This document shows, piece by piece, positions 1 through 12,442 of a stretch of DNA of 64,000 nt (its first letter is position 1; each line of letters begins with the position of its first letter). This DNA is from Stictocephala bisonia (Eukaryota > Arthropoda > Insecta > Hemiptera > Membracidae). Position numbers and translations under genes: made by a program. The DNA lies in assembly GCA_035578905.1 (NCBI GenBank), contig JAQJVL010000806.1:1-64000 (forward strand), in the 5' to 3' direction. The notes beneath the pieces are model-generated. The model saw only the letters and a list, made by a program, of their open reading frames with translations, searched no databases and was not told the DNA's origin.

Positions 1-2114
1 AAATTTTAAAAAAAAAAAAAAATCTTTGTGTTTTTTTAAAGCTTTTTTTTTTTTTTTTAAATAAAAAAAAAAAAAAAAATAAGCCCCCCAGGGCTGTTTA
101 AATCAATCACTTTGTCCCAGTTTAGAAGTTTAAGGCCTAGGCCACATAAAGTTCCAAAAAACTTTTTTTTTTTCTTCCTTTTTTTTCTTTTATGCCATAA
201 AAAATCCCCTCAGCTCAGCCGCCGGGAAACAAAAGGAACACACTGACCTGAGGACTGAAGAAAATTGCCCCGAGAGTAGAGAGGGCAGGAGGTGCAGCAG
301 CTCGCTCAATCACATGGTCCCCAGCAGTCTCGCATGTGGTAGAATGGTAGACCATCCCCGGACGGCAGGCACCGAGGGCTGAACGTCCCACTCCAAGGAC
401 CCTGGGAGTTTTAGGAGCCTTAGCACGACATGTCTATTTCTGCAGCAGCACAAGACAACTGATCAGACAGGCCAACCTGACCGAGCTTGCTGGAACATGG
501 AACGAAACGGAAACTGAGCCAACGGCCACCAAAGTACGCGAATCGCCGGGCAAAAGCGAATCTCAGGGCAGCCCGTCAGACTACGACGGAAAAAAACGAA
601 ATGTACCAGTCAAAAGACCCGGTACAACCTCCCTCTGCAAAACTCAACACACCCAGGCAGGGGAGAAAACTCGGTACCTCAGGGAACCAAACAGAAGACG
701 AAGAAGACCTCCGAAGAGTGGTGTTCCAAGGACGTCCAAGAGAAAACTAAGAGGGGGAAACCCCTCGAACAGGGAGCAAACTACCCTGACTGTCGGGCGC
801 CGACAAGAAAAGAGAGAAAAAGACTCTCTCAGAACAGCCACCTAGGGCGCAGAGGTGATCAATCTCTTTGCCCCAAGAAACCCCCAGGGAACACCCAACT
901 CCTGGACCAACCGTTCCCCTGGAAAGCCTTAAGCTGGGACACACTGGGCTTTCCTGAACACCCTGCCTGACTGGGGATCAACCAGCAGAGCAGTCACCGG
1001 TGACAAAAACCTGTCGATGCGGTGGGGACCAGACCACCGATAGCACAACTTTGCAGCTCTTCGTTCCGTGGCCGAACTGACCGGGTGAGCCTGACAAAGA
1101 ACCAGATCTCCAACCTGAAAAGGGTTAGGAGTACGACCCTTATCATACCTCCTCCTCACTCTCTCTCTCTAGCACGTAGCAGGTTGCGCCGAGCAGCCCG
1201 CCACGTGGACACTACGTCAGTGGCACCTGGCGTAGGTAGAAGATCCTCTAGCCTCCACAAGTTGGACAAAGGGTTGTTATTAGGGTAGCCATGTAGAATC
1301 TCGAAGGGAGTGGCATTGTGACTCTCATGCTTGTAACCACGCTCTGCTACCAATTGAGACCCATCCCCCCACCAAAGCTGGGAAGCGTGCCAGCTGGGGG
1401 ATGGCTCAAAACGAGTCAAGCGATGGGATCACGGGTGGCAGTTGGAGGGTCAAAAATAAAACTCGGCAGCTGAGCAAAACTAATTTATTACCAGCAAACA
1501 AACAAAAAAATCAAAAACTGACAGGCAGAAGGCCACAATATTATTCGCAGTTAAATAAATAACAAGATAACAAAAATTAACAATATAATACAGACGCTAA
1601 AAAAACAACAAACTCTACAAATACCCAATATAACAATTACAAACTACATGGCCTATCTGCAGCCTAGCCAGAGACACCCAAAACGTAAGAAAATTTTAAT
1701 AAATTAAAACTGAACATCTAGAAACAATTTACATAACCCCAAAATAACCCGGCAATTCAGCCCACATCCTTTGATTCCACCGGGCCAGGAAGTAAGCCGG
1801 GAATCCCTGGGCAGCTCCGAATTAGACGTTAAATCAAAGCACAATAATCCCCTTTTGGTGAAAGTTTAAAAATTAAATAATTTAAAAGAAAATATAACAC
1901 GGTACCGTTCGAGTAAAAATTCACTTCCAAACACCCCTAATACACTTAACAAAAAATATACATAACAATCACTAGGCCTAAACATAACAATAAATAATAA
2001 CAGAACTTAACCATAGGGATCTAACAAATATAAACTCTACAAAATATAGCAACCAAATGAACTAATTAAACTAAATAACAATAAATATAATAAATATTAA
2101 CATAAAAAAAATAA
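1..2114. repeat. Array unit 1 (type A), error-rich copy
   Basis: This is the outermost copy and matches units 3, 5 and 7 in order and content. Its first kilobase carries many extra or missing single bases relative to every other copy, for example around 60-120, 265-345 and 365-480, often in homopolymers. That pattern suggests low consensus quality near a sequence end rather than biological decay, because the second half of the unit matches the others well. Confidence 0.8.
929..1419 (-). pseudogene. Gypsy integrase C-terminal fragment, unit 1 (frameshifted)
   Basis: Reading on the minus strand, the end of a Ty3/Gypsy integrase catalytic core (the TPFEILHGY region) is followed by the linker helix rich in Arg, then the SH3-like C-terminal domain (FQVGDLVLC). 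Two reading frames overlap at 1156-1159. The CT-repeat at about 1150-1170 is two bases longer than in units 5 and 7, which shifts the frame after RARER. Extra bases near 935-950 and in the terminal codons also disturb the end. The DDE residues are absent because the fragment starts after them. Confidence 0.8.
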
Positions 2115-2941
2115 AAATCTTTGTGTATTTTAAAGCTTTTCTTTTTTTCTTTTAATAAAAAAAAAAAAAAAAATAAGTCCCCATGGCTGTTTCATCAATC
2201 ACTTTGTCCCAGTTTAGAAGTTTAGGCCTAGGCCACATAAAGTTCCACAAACTTTTTTTTTCTTCTTCCTTTTTTTTTCTTTTATGCCATCAAAACCCCT
2301 CAGCTCAGCCGCCGGGAAACAAAAGGAACACACTGACCTGAGGACTGAAGAAAAATACCCCGAGAAGTAGAGAGGGCAGTGAGGTGCAGAGCTCGCTCAA
2401 TCACATGGTCCCCAGGCCAGGCTCGCAGTGGTAGAATGGTAGACCATCCCCGGACGGCAGGCCGAGGGCTGAACGTCCCACTCAAGGACCCTGGAGTTTT
2501 AGGAGCCTTAGCCGAACATGTCTATTTCTGCAGGCAGCACAAGACAACTGATCAGACAGGCCAACCTGACCGAAGCTGCTGGAACACGGAACGAAACGGA
2601 AACTGAGCAACGGCCACCAAAGTACGCGAATCGCCGGGCAAAAGCGAATCTCAGGCAGCCCGGCAGACTACGACGGAAAAAACGAAATGTACCGGTCAAA
2701 AGACCCGTACAAACCTCCCTCTGCAAAACTCAACACACCCAGGCAGGGGAGAAAACTCGGTACCTCAGGGAACCAAACAGAAGACGAAGAAGACCTCCGA
2801 AGAGTGGTGTTCCAAGGACGTCCAAGAGAAACTAAGAGGGGAAAACCCTCGAACAGGGAGCAAACTACCCTGACTGTCGGGCCCGACAAGAAAAGAGTGA
2901 AAAAGACTCTCTCAGAACAGCCACCTAGGGCGCAGAGGTGA

Positions 2942-3088
2942 TCAATCTCTTTGCCCCAAGAAACCCCCAGGAACACCAACTCCTGGAACAACCGTTCCCC
3001 GGAAAGCCTTAAGTTGGGACACATGGGCTTTCCTGAACACCCTGCCTGACTGGGGATCAACCAGCAGAGCAGTCACCGGTGACAAAAA
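2942..3088 (-). pseudogene. Integrase C-terminal stub, unit 2
   Basis: Only about the last 48 codons of the integrase frame remain (LSPVTALLVDPQSGRVF and the HVSQLKAF region, then the GFLGQRD tail). Upstream the frame runs into the foreign duplicated segment, giving a chimeric open frame to 3151. The part that should precede it survives at 3939-4000, where the Trp codon of the SPSWHASQL motif is a TAG stop. It cannot encode a working domain. Confidence 0.75.
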
Positions 3089-3144
3089 GCCCGGCAGACT
3101 ACGACGGAAAAACGAAATGTACCGGTCAAAAGACCCGGTACAAC
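3089..3144 (+). repeat. Duplicated 56-bp segment at the integrase/satellite junction
   Basis: This piece starting gcccggcagactacg is a second copy of sequence found about 430 bp earlier in the same unit (about 2656-2712). It sits exactly between the broken integrase frame and the satellite. It ends in an imperfect hairpin: an 8-bp stem of TGTACCGG and CCGGTACA, extended by two pairs around a one-base bulge and closed by an AAAA loop. Its last four bases, CAAC, are shared with the first satellite copy. Confidence 0.85.
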
Positions 3145-3938
3145 AGTTCAAATTAATGTCACTGTTTTATCTTCCCAAGAAATGTTTCGGTATAGAAGTA
3201 CTATCTTTAGGTGAATATAAAATATCTCGTTCAAAATATTGAGACTAACCTGTCAACAGTTCAAATTAATGTCACTGTTTTATCTTTCCAAGAAATGTTT
3301 CGGTATAGTAGTCCTATCTTCACGGTGAATATAAAATATCTCGTTCAAAATATTGAGACTAACCTGTCAACAGTTCAAATTAATGTCACTGTTTTATTTT
3401 CCCAATAAATGTTTCGGTATAGTAGTACTATCTTCAGGTGAATATAAAATATCTCTTTCAAACTATTGAGACTAACCTGTCAAAAGTTCAACTTAATGTC
3501 ATTGTTTTATTTTCCCAATAAATGTTTCGGTATAGTAGTACTATCTTCAGGTGAATATAAAATATCTCGTTCAAAATATTGAGACTAACCTGTCAACAGT
3601 TCAAATTAATGTCACTGTTTTATTTTCCCAAGAAATGTTTCGGTATAGAAGTACTATCTTCAGGTGAATATAAAATATCTCGTTCAAAATATTGAGACTA
3701 ACCTGTCAACAGTTCAAATTAATGTCACTGTTTTATTTTCCCAAGAAATGTTTAGGTATAGAAGTACTATCTTCAGATGAATATAAAATATCTCGTTCAA
3801 AATATTGAGACTAACCTGTCAACAGTTCAAATTAATGTCACTGTTTTATTTTCCCAAGAAATGTTTCGATATAGTAGTCCTATCTTCAGGTGAATATAAA
3901 ATATCTCGTTCAAAATATTGAGACTATCCTGTCAACAG
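3141..3938 (+). repeat. 113-bp satellite block, about 7 copies (unit 2)
   Basis: The period is 113 bp, measured from the recurring caggtgaatataaaatatc and caacagttcaaattaatg landmarks. The block stops inside a repeat at gtcaacag and joins directly to integrase sequence (tgagacccatcc). There are no spacers and no coding signal. Confidence 0.95.
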
Positions 3939-4693
3939 TGAGACCCATCCCCCACCAAAGCTGGGAAGCGTGCTAGCTGGGGGATGGCTCAAAACGAGTC
4001 AAGCGATGGGATCACGGGTGGCAGTTGGAGGGTCAAAAATAAAACTCGGCAGCTGAGCAAAACTAATTTATTACCAGCAAACAAACAAAAAAATCAAAAA
4101 CTGACAGGCAGAAGGCCACAATATTAATTCGCAGTTAAATAAATAACAAGATAACAAAAATTAACAATATAATACAGACGCTACAAAAACAACAAACCCT
4201 ACAAATACCCAATATAACAATTACAAACTACATGGCCTATCTGCAGCCCAGCCAGAGACACCCAAAACGTAACAAAATTTTAATAAATTAAAAGTGAACA
4301 TCTAGAAACAATTTAGATAACCCCAAAATAACCCGGCAATTCAGCCCACATCCCTTGATTCCACCGGGCCAGGAAGTAAGCCGGAATCCCTGGGTAGCTC
4401 CGAATTAGACGTTAAATCAAAGCACAATAATCCCCTTTTGGTGAAAGTTTAAAAATTAAATAATTTAAAAGAAAATATAACACGGTACCTTTCGAGTAAA
4501 ATTCACTTCCAAACACCCCTAATACACTTAACAAAAATATACATAACAATCACTAGGCATAAACATAACAATAAATAATAACAGAACTTAACCATAGGGA
4601 CCTAACAAATATAAACTCTACAAAATATAACAACCAAATAAACTAATTAAACTAAATAACAATAAATATAATAAATATTAACATAAAAAAAAA

Positions 4694-6768
4694 AATCTTT
4701 GTGTATTTTAAAGCTTTTCTTTTTTTCTTTTAATAAAAAAAAAAAAAAAAATAAGTCCCCATGGCTGTTTCATCAATCACTTTGTCCCAGTTTAGAAGTT
4801 TAGGCCTAGGCCACATAAAGTTCCACAAACTTTTTTTTTCTTCTTCCTTTTTTTTCTTTTATGCCATCAAAATCCCTCAGCTCAGCCGCCGGGAAACAAA
4901 AGGAACACACTGACCTGAGGACTGAAGAAAATTGCCCCGAGAAGTAGAGAGGGCAGTGAGGTGCAGAGCTCGCTCAATCACATGGTCCCCAGGCCAGTCT
5001 CGCAGTGGTAGAATGGTAGACCATCCCCGGACGGCAGGCCGAGGGCTGAACGTCCCACTCAAGGACCCTGGAGTTTTAGGAGCCTTAGCCGAACATGTCT
5101 ATTTCTGCAGGCAGCACAAGACAACTGATCAGACAGGCCAACCTGACCGAAGCTGCTGGAACATGGAACGAAACGGAACTGAGCCAACGGCCACCAAAGT
5201 ACGCGAATCGCCGGGCAAAAGCGAATCTCAGGCAGCCCGTCAGACTACGACGGAAAAAACGAAATGTACCAGTCAAAAGACCCGGTACAACCTCCCTCTG
5301 CAAAACTCAACACACCCAGGCAGGGGAGAAAACTCGGTACCTCAGGGAACCAAACAGAAGACGAAGAAGACCTCCGAAGAGTGGTGTTCCAAGGACGTCC
5401 AAGAGAAACTAAGAGGGGAAACCCCTCGAACAGGGAGCAAACTACCCTGACTGTCGGGCCCGACAAGAAAAGAGAGAAAAAGACTCTCTCAGAACAGCCA
5501 CCTAGGGCGCAGAGGTGATCAATCTCTTTGCCCCAAGAAACCCCCAGGAACACCAACTCCTGGACCAACCGTTCCCCGGAAAGCCTTAAGCTGGGACACA
5601 TGGGCTTTCCTGAACACCCTGCCTGACTGGGGATCAACCAGCAGAGCAGTCACCGGTGACAAAAACCTGTCGATGCGGTGGGGACCAGACCACCGATAGC
5701 ACAACTTTGCAGCTCTTCGTTCCGTGGCCGAACTGACCGGGTGAGCCTGACAAAGAACCAGATCTCCAACCTGAAAAGGGTTAGGAGTACGACCCTTATC
5801 ATACCTCCTCCTCACTCTCTCTCTCTAGCACGTAGCAGGTTGCGCCGAGCAGCCCGCCACGTGGACACTACGTCAGTGGCACCTGGCGTAGGTAGAAGAT
5901 CCTCTAGCCTCCACAAGTTGGACAAAGGGTTGTTAGTAGGGTAGCCATGTAGAATCTCGAAGGGAGTGGCATTGTGACTCTCATGCTTGTAACCACGCTC
6001 TGCTACCAATTGAGACCCATCCTCCCACCAAAGCTGGGAAGCGTGCCAACTGGGGGATGGCTCAAAACGAGTCAAGCGATGGGATCACGGGTGGCAGTTG
6101 GAGGGTCAAAAATAAAACTCGGCAGCTGAGCAAAACTAATTTATTACCAGCAAACAAACAAAAAAATCAAAAACTGACAGGCAGAAGGCCACAATATTAA
6201 TTCGCAGTTAAATAAATAACAAGATAACAAAAATTAACAATATAATACAGACGCTACAAAAACAACAAACTCTACAAATACCCAATATAACAATTACAAA
6301 CTACATGGCCTATCTGCAGCCTAGCCAGAGACACCCAAAACGTAAGAAAATTTTAATAAAATAAAAGTGAACATCTAGAAACAATTTACATAACCCCAAA
6401 ATAACCCGGCAATTCAGCCCACATCCTTTGATTCCACCGGGCCAGGAAGTAAGCCGGAATCCCTGGGCAGCTCCGAATTAGACGTTAAATCAAAGCACAA
6501 TAATCCCCTTTTGGTGAAAGTTTAAAAATTAAATAATTTAAAAGAAAATATAACACGGTACCGTTCGAGTAAAATTCACTTCCAAACACCCCTAATACAC
6601 TTAACAAAAATATACATAACAATCACTAGGCCTAAACATAACAATAAATAATAACAGAACTTAACCATAGGGATCTAACAAATATAAACTCTACAAAATA
6701 TAACAACCAAATAAACTAATTAAACTAAATAACAATAAATATAATAAATATTAACATAAAAAAAAAAA
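4694..6768. repeat. Array unit 3 (type A)
   Basis: A complete type A copy: poly-T tract, GC-richer block (4870-5518), integrase fragment (5519-6075), AT-rich block (about 6110-6768). It shares the longer CT-repeat with unit 1, so units 1 and 3 form one subtype and units 5 and 7 another. Confidence 0.85.
5519..6075 (-). pseudogene. Gypsy integrase C-terminal fragment, unit 3 (frameshifted)
   Basis: The two frames, 5812-6075 and 5519-5815, together cover the same segment as the 184-codon frame of unit 5. The first gives the core end and RNLLRARER, and the second resumes with RRRYDKGRTPNPFQVGDLV. The break is the CT-repeat at about 5813-5827, two bases longer than in units 5 and 7. The C-terminal domain residues GDLVL, KLCYRWSGPHRI and HVSQLKAF are all present. 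Confidence 0.85.
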
Positions 6769-7592
6769 ATCTTTGTGTATTTTAAAGCTTTTCTTTTTTT
6801 CTTTTAATAAAAAAAAAAAAAAAAAATAAGTCCCCATGGCTGTTTCATCAATCACTTTGTCCCAGTTTAGAAGTTTAGGCCTAGGCCACATAAAGTTCCA
6901 CAAACTTTTTTTTCTTCTTCCTTTTTTTTTCTTTTATGCCATCAAAACCCCTCAGCTCAGCCACCGGGAAACAAAAGGAACACACTGACCTGAGGACTGA
7001 AGAAAATTGCCCCGAGAAGTAGAGAGGGCAGTGAGGTGCAGAGCTCGCTCAATCACATGGTCCCCAGGCCAGGCTCGCAGTGGTAGAATGGTAGACCATC
7101 CCCGGACGGCAGGCCGAGGGCTGAACGTCCCACTCAAGGACCCTGGATTTTTAGGAGCCTTAGCCGAACATGTCTATTTCTGCAGGCAGCACAAGACAAC
7201 TGATCAGACAGGCCAACCTGACCGAAGCTGCTGGAACACGGAACGAAACGGAACTGAGCCAACGGCCACCAAAGTACGCGAATCGCCGGGCAAAAGCGAA
7301 TCTCAGGCAGCCCGGCAGACTAAGACGGAAAAACGAAATGTACCGGTCAAAAGACCCGGTACAACCTCCCTCTGCAAAACTCAACACACCCAGGCAGGGG
7401 AGAAAACTCGGTACCTCAGGGAACCAAACAGAAGACGAAGAAGACCTCCGAAGAGTGGTGTTCCAAGGACGTCCAAGAGAAACTAAGAGGGGAAAACCCT
7501 CGAACAGGGAGCAAACTACCCTGACTGTCGGGCCCGACAAGAAAAGAGTGAAAAAGACTCTCTCAGAACAGCCACCTAGGGCGCAGAGGTGA

Positions 7593-7739
7593 TCAATCTC
7601 TTTGCCCCAAGAAACCCCCAGGAACACCATCTCCTGGACCAACCGTTCCCCGGAAAGCCTTAAGCTGGGACACATGGGCTTTCCTGAACACCCTGCCTGA
7701 CTGGGGATCAACCAGCAGAGCAGTCACCGGTGACAAAAA
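7593..7739 (-). pseudogene. Integrase C-terminal stub, unit 4
   Basis: About 48 terminal codons (LSPVTALLV through the GFLGQRD tail) fused upstream to the duplicated segment. Same breakpoint to the base as in units 2, 6 and 8, so a single founding event is enough to explain all four. Confidence 0.75.
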
Positions 7740-7791
7740 GCCCGGCAGACTACGACGGAAAAACGAAATGTACCGGTCAAAAGACCCGGTA

Positions 7792-8588
7792 CAACAGTTC
7801 AAATTAATGTCATTGTTTTATCTTCCCAAGAAATGTTTCGGTATAGTAGTACTATCTTCAGGTGAATATAAAATATCTCGTTCAAAATATTGAGACTAAC
7901 CTGTCAACAGTTCAAATTAATGTCATTGTTTTATCTTACCAAGAAATGTTTCGGTATAGTAGTCCTATCTTCACGTGAATATAAAATATCTCGTTCAAAA
8001 TATTGAGACTAACCTGTCAACAGTTAAAATTAATGTCATTGTTTTATTTTCCCAAGAAATGTTTCGGTATAGTAGTACTATCTTCAGGTGAATATAAAAT
8101 ATCTCGTTCAAAATATTAAGACTAACCTGTCAAAAGTTCAACTTAATGTCATTGTTTTATTTTCCCAATAAATGTTTCGGTATACTAGTACTATCTTCAG
8201 GTGAATATAAAATATCTCGTTCAAAATATTGAGACTAACCTGTCAACAGTTCAAATTAATGTCACTGTTTTATTTTCCCAAGAAATGTTTCGGTATAGAA
8301 GTGCTATCTTCAGGTGAATATAAAATATCTCGTTCAAAATATTGAGACTAACCTGTCAACAGTTCAAATTAATGTCACTGTTTTATTTTCCCAAGAAATG
8401 TTTAGGTATAGAAGTACTATCTTCAGATGAATATAAAATATCTCGTTCAAAATATTGAGACTAACCTGTCAACAGTTCAAATTAATGTCACTGTTTTATT
8501 TTCCCAAGAAATGTTTCGATATAGTAGTCCTATCTTCAGGTGAATATAAAATATCTCGTTCAAAATATTGAGACTAACCTGTCAACAG
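7792..8588 (+). repeat. 113-bp satellite block, about 7 copies (unit 4)
   Basis: Same entry and exit points as the unit 2 block and almost the same length, so the block was copied as part of the larger unit, not expanded locally. Order of variant copies matches unit 6. Confidence 0.95.
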
Positions 8589-9350
8589 TGAGACCCATCC
8601 CCCACCAAAGCTGGGAAGCGTGCTAGCTGGGGGATGGCTCAAAACGAATCAAGCGATGGGATCACGGGTGGCAGTTGGAGGGTCAAAAATAAAACTCGGC
8701 AGCTGAGCAAAACTAATTTATTACCAGCAAACAAACAAAAAAATCAAAAACTGACAGGCAGAAGGCCACAATATTAATTCGCAGTTAAATAAATAACAAG
8801 ATAACAAAAATTAACAATATAATACAGACGCTACAAAAACAACAAACTCTACAAATACCCAATATAACAATTACAAACTACATGGCCTATCTGCAGCCTA
8901 GCCAGAGACACCCAAAACGTAAGAAAATTTTAATAAATTAAAAGTGAACATCTAGAAACAATTTACATAACCCCAAAATAACCCGGCAATTCAGCCCACA
9001 TCCCTTGATTCCACCGGGCCAGGAAGTAAGCCGGAATCCCTGGGCAGCTCCGAATTAGACGTTAAATCAAAGCACAATAATCCCCTTTTGGTGAAAGTTT
9101 AAAAATTAAATAATTTAAAAGAAAATATAACACGGTACCGTTCGAGTAAAATTCACTTCCAAACACCCCTAATACACTTAACAAAAATATACATAACAAT
9201 CACTAGGCCTAAACATAACAATAAATAATAACAGAACTTAACCATAGGGACCTAACAAATATAAACTCTACAAAATATAACAACCAAATAAACTAATTAA
9301 ACTAAATAACAATAAATATAATAAATATTAACATAAAAAAAAAAAAAAAA

Positions 9351-11418
9351 AATCTTTGTGTATTTTAAAGCTTTTCTTTTTTTCTTTTAATAAAAAAAAA
9401 AATATAAGTCCCCATGGCTGTTTCATCAATCACTTTGTCCCAGTTTTGAAGTTTAGGCCTAGGCCACATAAAGTTCCACAAACTTTTTTTTCTTCTTCCT
9501 TTTTTTTCTTTTATGCCATCAAAACCCCTCAGCTCAGCCGCCGGGAAACAAAAGGAACACACTGACCTGAGGACTGAAGAAAATTGCCCCGAGAAGTAGA
9601 GAGGGCAGTGAGGTGCAGAGCTCGCTCAATCACATGGTCCCCAGGCCAGTCTCGCAGTGGTAGAATGGTAGACCATCCCCGGACGGCAGGCCGAGGGCTG
9701 AACGTCCCACTCAAGGACCCTGGATTTTTAGGAGCCTTAGCCGAACATGTCTATTTCTGCAGGCAGCACAAGACAACTGATCAGACAGGCCAACCTGACC
9801 GAAGCTGCTGGAACACGGAACGAAACGGAACTGAGCCAACGGCCACTAAACTACGCGAATCGCCGGGCAAAAGCGAATCTCAGGCAGCCCGGCAGACTAC
9901 GACGGAAAAAACGAAATGTACCGGTCAAAAGACCCGGTACAACCTCCCTCTGCAAAACTCAACACACCCAGGCAGGGGAGAAAACTCGGTACCTCAGGGA
10001 ACCAAACAGAAGACGAAGAAGACCTCCGAAGAGTGGTGTTCCAAGGACGTCCAAGAGAAACTAAGAGGGGAAAACCCTCGAACAGGGAGCAAACTACCCT
10101 GACTGTCGGGCCCGACAAGAAAAGAGTGAAAAAGACTCTCTCAGAACAGCCACCTAGGGCGCAGAGGTGATCAATCTCTTTGCCCCAAGAAACCCCCAGG
10201 AACACCAACTCCTGGACCAACCGTTCCCCGGAAAGCCTTAAGCTGGGACACATGGGCTTTCCTGAACACCCTGCCTGACTGGGGATCAACCAGCAGAGCA
10301 GTCACCGGTGACAAAAACCTGTCGATGCGGTGGGGACCAGACCACCGATAGCACAACTTTGCAGCTCTTCGTTCCGCGGCCGAACTGACCAGGTGAGCCT
10401 GACAAAGAACCAGATCTCCAACCTGAAAAGGGTTAGGAGTACGACCCTTATCATACCTCCTCCTCAATCTCTCTCTAGCACGTAGCAGGTTGCGCCGAGC
10501 AGCCCGCCACGTGGACACTACGTCAGTGGCACCTGGCGTAGGTAGAAGATCCTCTAGCCTCCACAAGTTGGACAAAGGGTTGTTAGGAGGGTAGCCATGT
10601 AGAATCTCGAAGGGAGTAGCATTGTGACTCTCATGCTTGTAACCACGCTCTGCTACCAATTGAGACCCATCCCCCAACCAAAGCTGGGAAGCGTGCCAGC
10701 TGGGGGATGGCTCAAAACGAGTCAAGCGATGGGATCACGGGTGGCAGTTGGAGGGTCAAAAATAAAACTCGGCAGCTGAGCAAAACTAATTTATTACCAG
10801 CAAACAAACAAAAAAATCAAAAACTGACAGGCAGAAGGCCACAATATTAATTCGCAGTTAAATAAATAACAAGATAACAAAAATTAACAATATACTACAG
10901 ACGCTACAAAAACAACAAACTCTACAAATACCCAATATAACAATTACAAACTACATGGCCTATCTGCAGCCTAGCCAGAGACACCCAAAACGTAAGAAAA
11001 TTTTAATAAAATAAAAGTGAACATCTAGAAACAATTTACATAACCCCAAAATAACCCGGCAATTCAGCCCACATCCTTTGATTCCACCGGGCCAGGAAGT
11101 AAGCCGGAATCCCTGGGCAGCTCCGAATTAGACGTTAAATCAAAGCACAATAATCCCCTTTTGGTGAAAGTTTAAAAATTAAATAATTTAAAAGAAAATA
11201 TAACACGGTACCGTTCGAGTAAAATTCACTTCCAAACACCCCTAATACACTTAACAAAAATATACATAACAATCACTAGGCCTAAACATAACAATAAATA
11301 ATAACAGAACTTAACCATAGGGATCTAACAAATATAAACTCTACAAAATATAACAACCAAATAAACTAATTAAACTAAATAACAATAAATATAATAAATA
11401 TTAACATAAAAAAAAAAA
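9351..11418. repeat. Array unit 5 (type A)
   Basis: Type A copy with the shorter CT-repeat. The integrase frame is open. The AT-rich block lies at about 10760-11418. Confidence 0.85.
10171..10725 (-). pseudogene. Gypsy integrase C-terminal fragment, unit 5 (open, 184 codons)
   Basis: This is an uninterrupted frame for the C-terminal third of a Ty3/Gypsy integrase, the enzyme that joins retrotransposon cDNA to nuclear DNA. Residues 31-45 (HESHNATPFEILHGY) are the end of the catalytic core. Residues 73-94 form an Arg-rich linker helix. Residues 98-165 (FQVGDLVLC, KLCYRWSGPHRI, HVSQLKAF) are the SH3-like C-terminal domain. A 19-residue Gly-rich tail follows, to GQRD. The frame has no ATG; it closes at a TGA a few codons upstream, where it meets the AT-rich block. 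The zinc-binding domain and the DDE triad are therefore missing. It is a truncated remnant that happens to stay open. Confidence 0.85.
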
Positions 11419-12243
11419 ATCTTTGTGTATTTTAAAGCTTTTCTTTTTTTCTTTTAATAAAAAAAAAAAAAAAAAAATAAGTCCCCATGGCTGTTTCATC
11501 AATCACTTTGTCCCAGTTTAGAAGTTTAGGCCTAGGCCACATAAAGTTCCACAAACTTTTTTTCTTCTTCCTTTTTTTTTCTTTTATGCCATCAAAACCC
11601 CTCAGCTCAGCCACCGGGAAACAAAAGGAACACACTGACCTGAGGACTGAAGAAAATTGCCCCGAGAAGTAGAGAGGGCAGTGAGGTGCAGAGCTCGCTC
11701 AATCACATGGTCCCCAGGCCAGGCTCGCAGTAGTAGAATGGTAGACCATCCCCGGACGGCAGGCCGAGGGCTGAACGTCCCACTCAAGGTCCCTGGAGTT
11801 TTAGGAGCCTTAGCCGAACATGTCTATTTCTGCAGGCAGCACAAGACAACTGATCAGACAGGCCAACCTGACCGAAGCTGCTGGAACACGGAACGAAACG
11901 GAACTGAGCCAACGGCCACCAAAGTACGCGAATCGCCGGGCAAAAGCGAATCTCAGGCAGCCCGGCAGACTACGACGGAAAAAACGAAATGTACCGGTCA
12001 AAAGACCCGGTACAACCTCCCTCTGCAAAACTCAACACACCCAGGCAGGGGAGAAAACTCGGTACCTCAGGGAACCAAACAGAAGACGAAGAAGACCTCC
12101 GAAGAGTGGTGTTCCAAGGACGTCCAAGAGAAACTAAGAGGGGAAAACCCTCGAACAGGGAGCAAACTACCCTGACTGTCGGGCCCGACAAGAAAAGAGT
12201 GAAAAAGACTCTCTCAGAACAGCCACCTAGGGCGCAGAGGTGA

Positions 12244-12390
12244 TCAATCTCTTTGCCCCAAGAAACCCCCAGGAACACCATCTCCTGGACCAACCGTTCC
12301 CCGGAAAGCCTTAAGCTGGGACACATGGGCTTTCCTGAACACCCTGCCTGACTGGGGATCAACCAGCAGAGCAGTCACCGGTGACAAAAA
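12244..12390 (-). pseudogene. Integrase C-terminal stub, unit 6
   Basis: Same stub as in unit 4, with a shared change in the tail (GDGVPGG where units 3 and 5 read GVGVPGG). That supports unit 4 and unit 6 being sister copies. Confidence 0.75.
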
Positions 12391-12442
12391 GCCCGGCAGA
12401 CTACGACGGAAAAACGAAATGTACCGGTCAAAAGACCCGGTA

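Larger units (their letters stand above)
2115..4693. repeat. Array unit 2 (type B, with satellite)
   Basis: This is the oldest-looking type B copy; its satellite block differs from those of units 4 and 6 at several positions. Order on the plus strand: poly-T tract, GC-richer block, 3' end of the integrase frame (2942-3088), duplicated 56-bp segment (3089-3144), satellite (3141-3938), integrase upstream remnant (3939-4010), AT-rich block. Confidence 0.85.
6769..9350. repeat. Array unit 4 (type B, with satellite)
   Basis: Nearly identical to unit 6 over its whole length, including private satellite variants such as gtatactagtac and gttaaaattaatg. The integrase stub is at 7593-7739, the duplicated 56-bp piece at 7740-7795, the satellite at 7792-8588 and the AT-rich block at about 8680-9350. 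Confidence 0.85.

Noticed and set aside
2379..2485. tRNA-like or SINE-like motif (ggtagaatggtagacc)
   Set aside because: No B-box, acceptor stem or cloverleaf could be traced.
3141..3938. CRISPR-like array
   Set aside because: Repeats are 113 bp, contiguous and without unique spacers; the context is eukaryotic transposon DNA.
4694..6768. Paired LTRs within the Gypsy-derived unit
   Set aside because: I searched for TG...CA ends, a primer-binding site and a polypurine tract but found no consistent set; the unit is called only a fragment.
7160..7711. 183-codon minus-strand frame and plus-strand frames of 105-172 codons in the GC-richer block of each array unit
   Set aside because: They overlap one another in several frames, are broken in sister copies, and show no domain. 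The 183-codon frame exists only through a one-base change.
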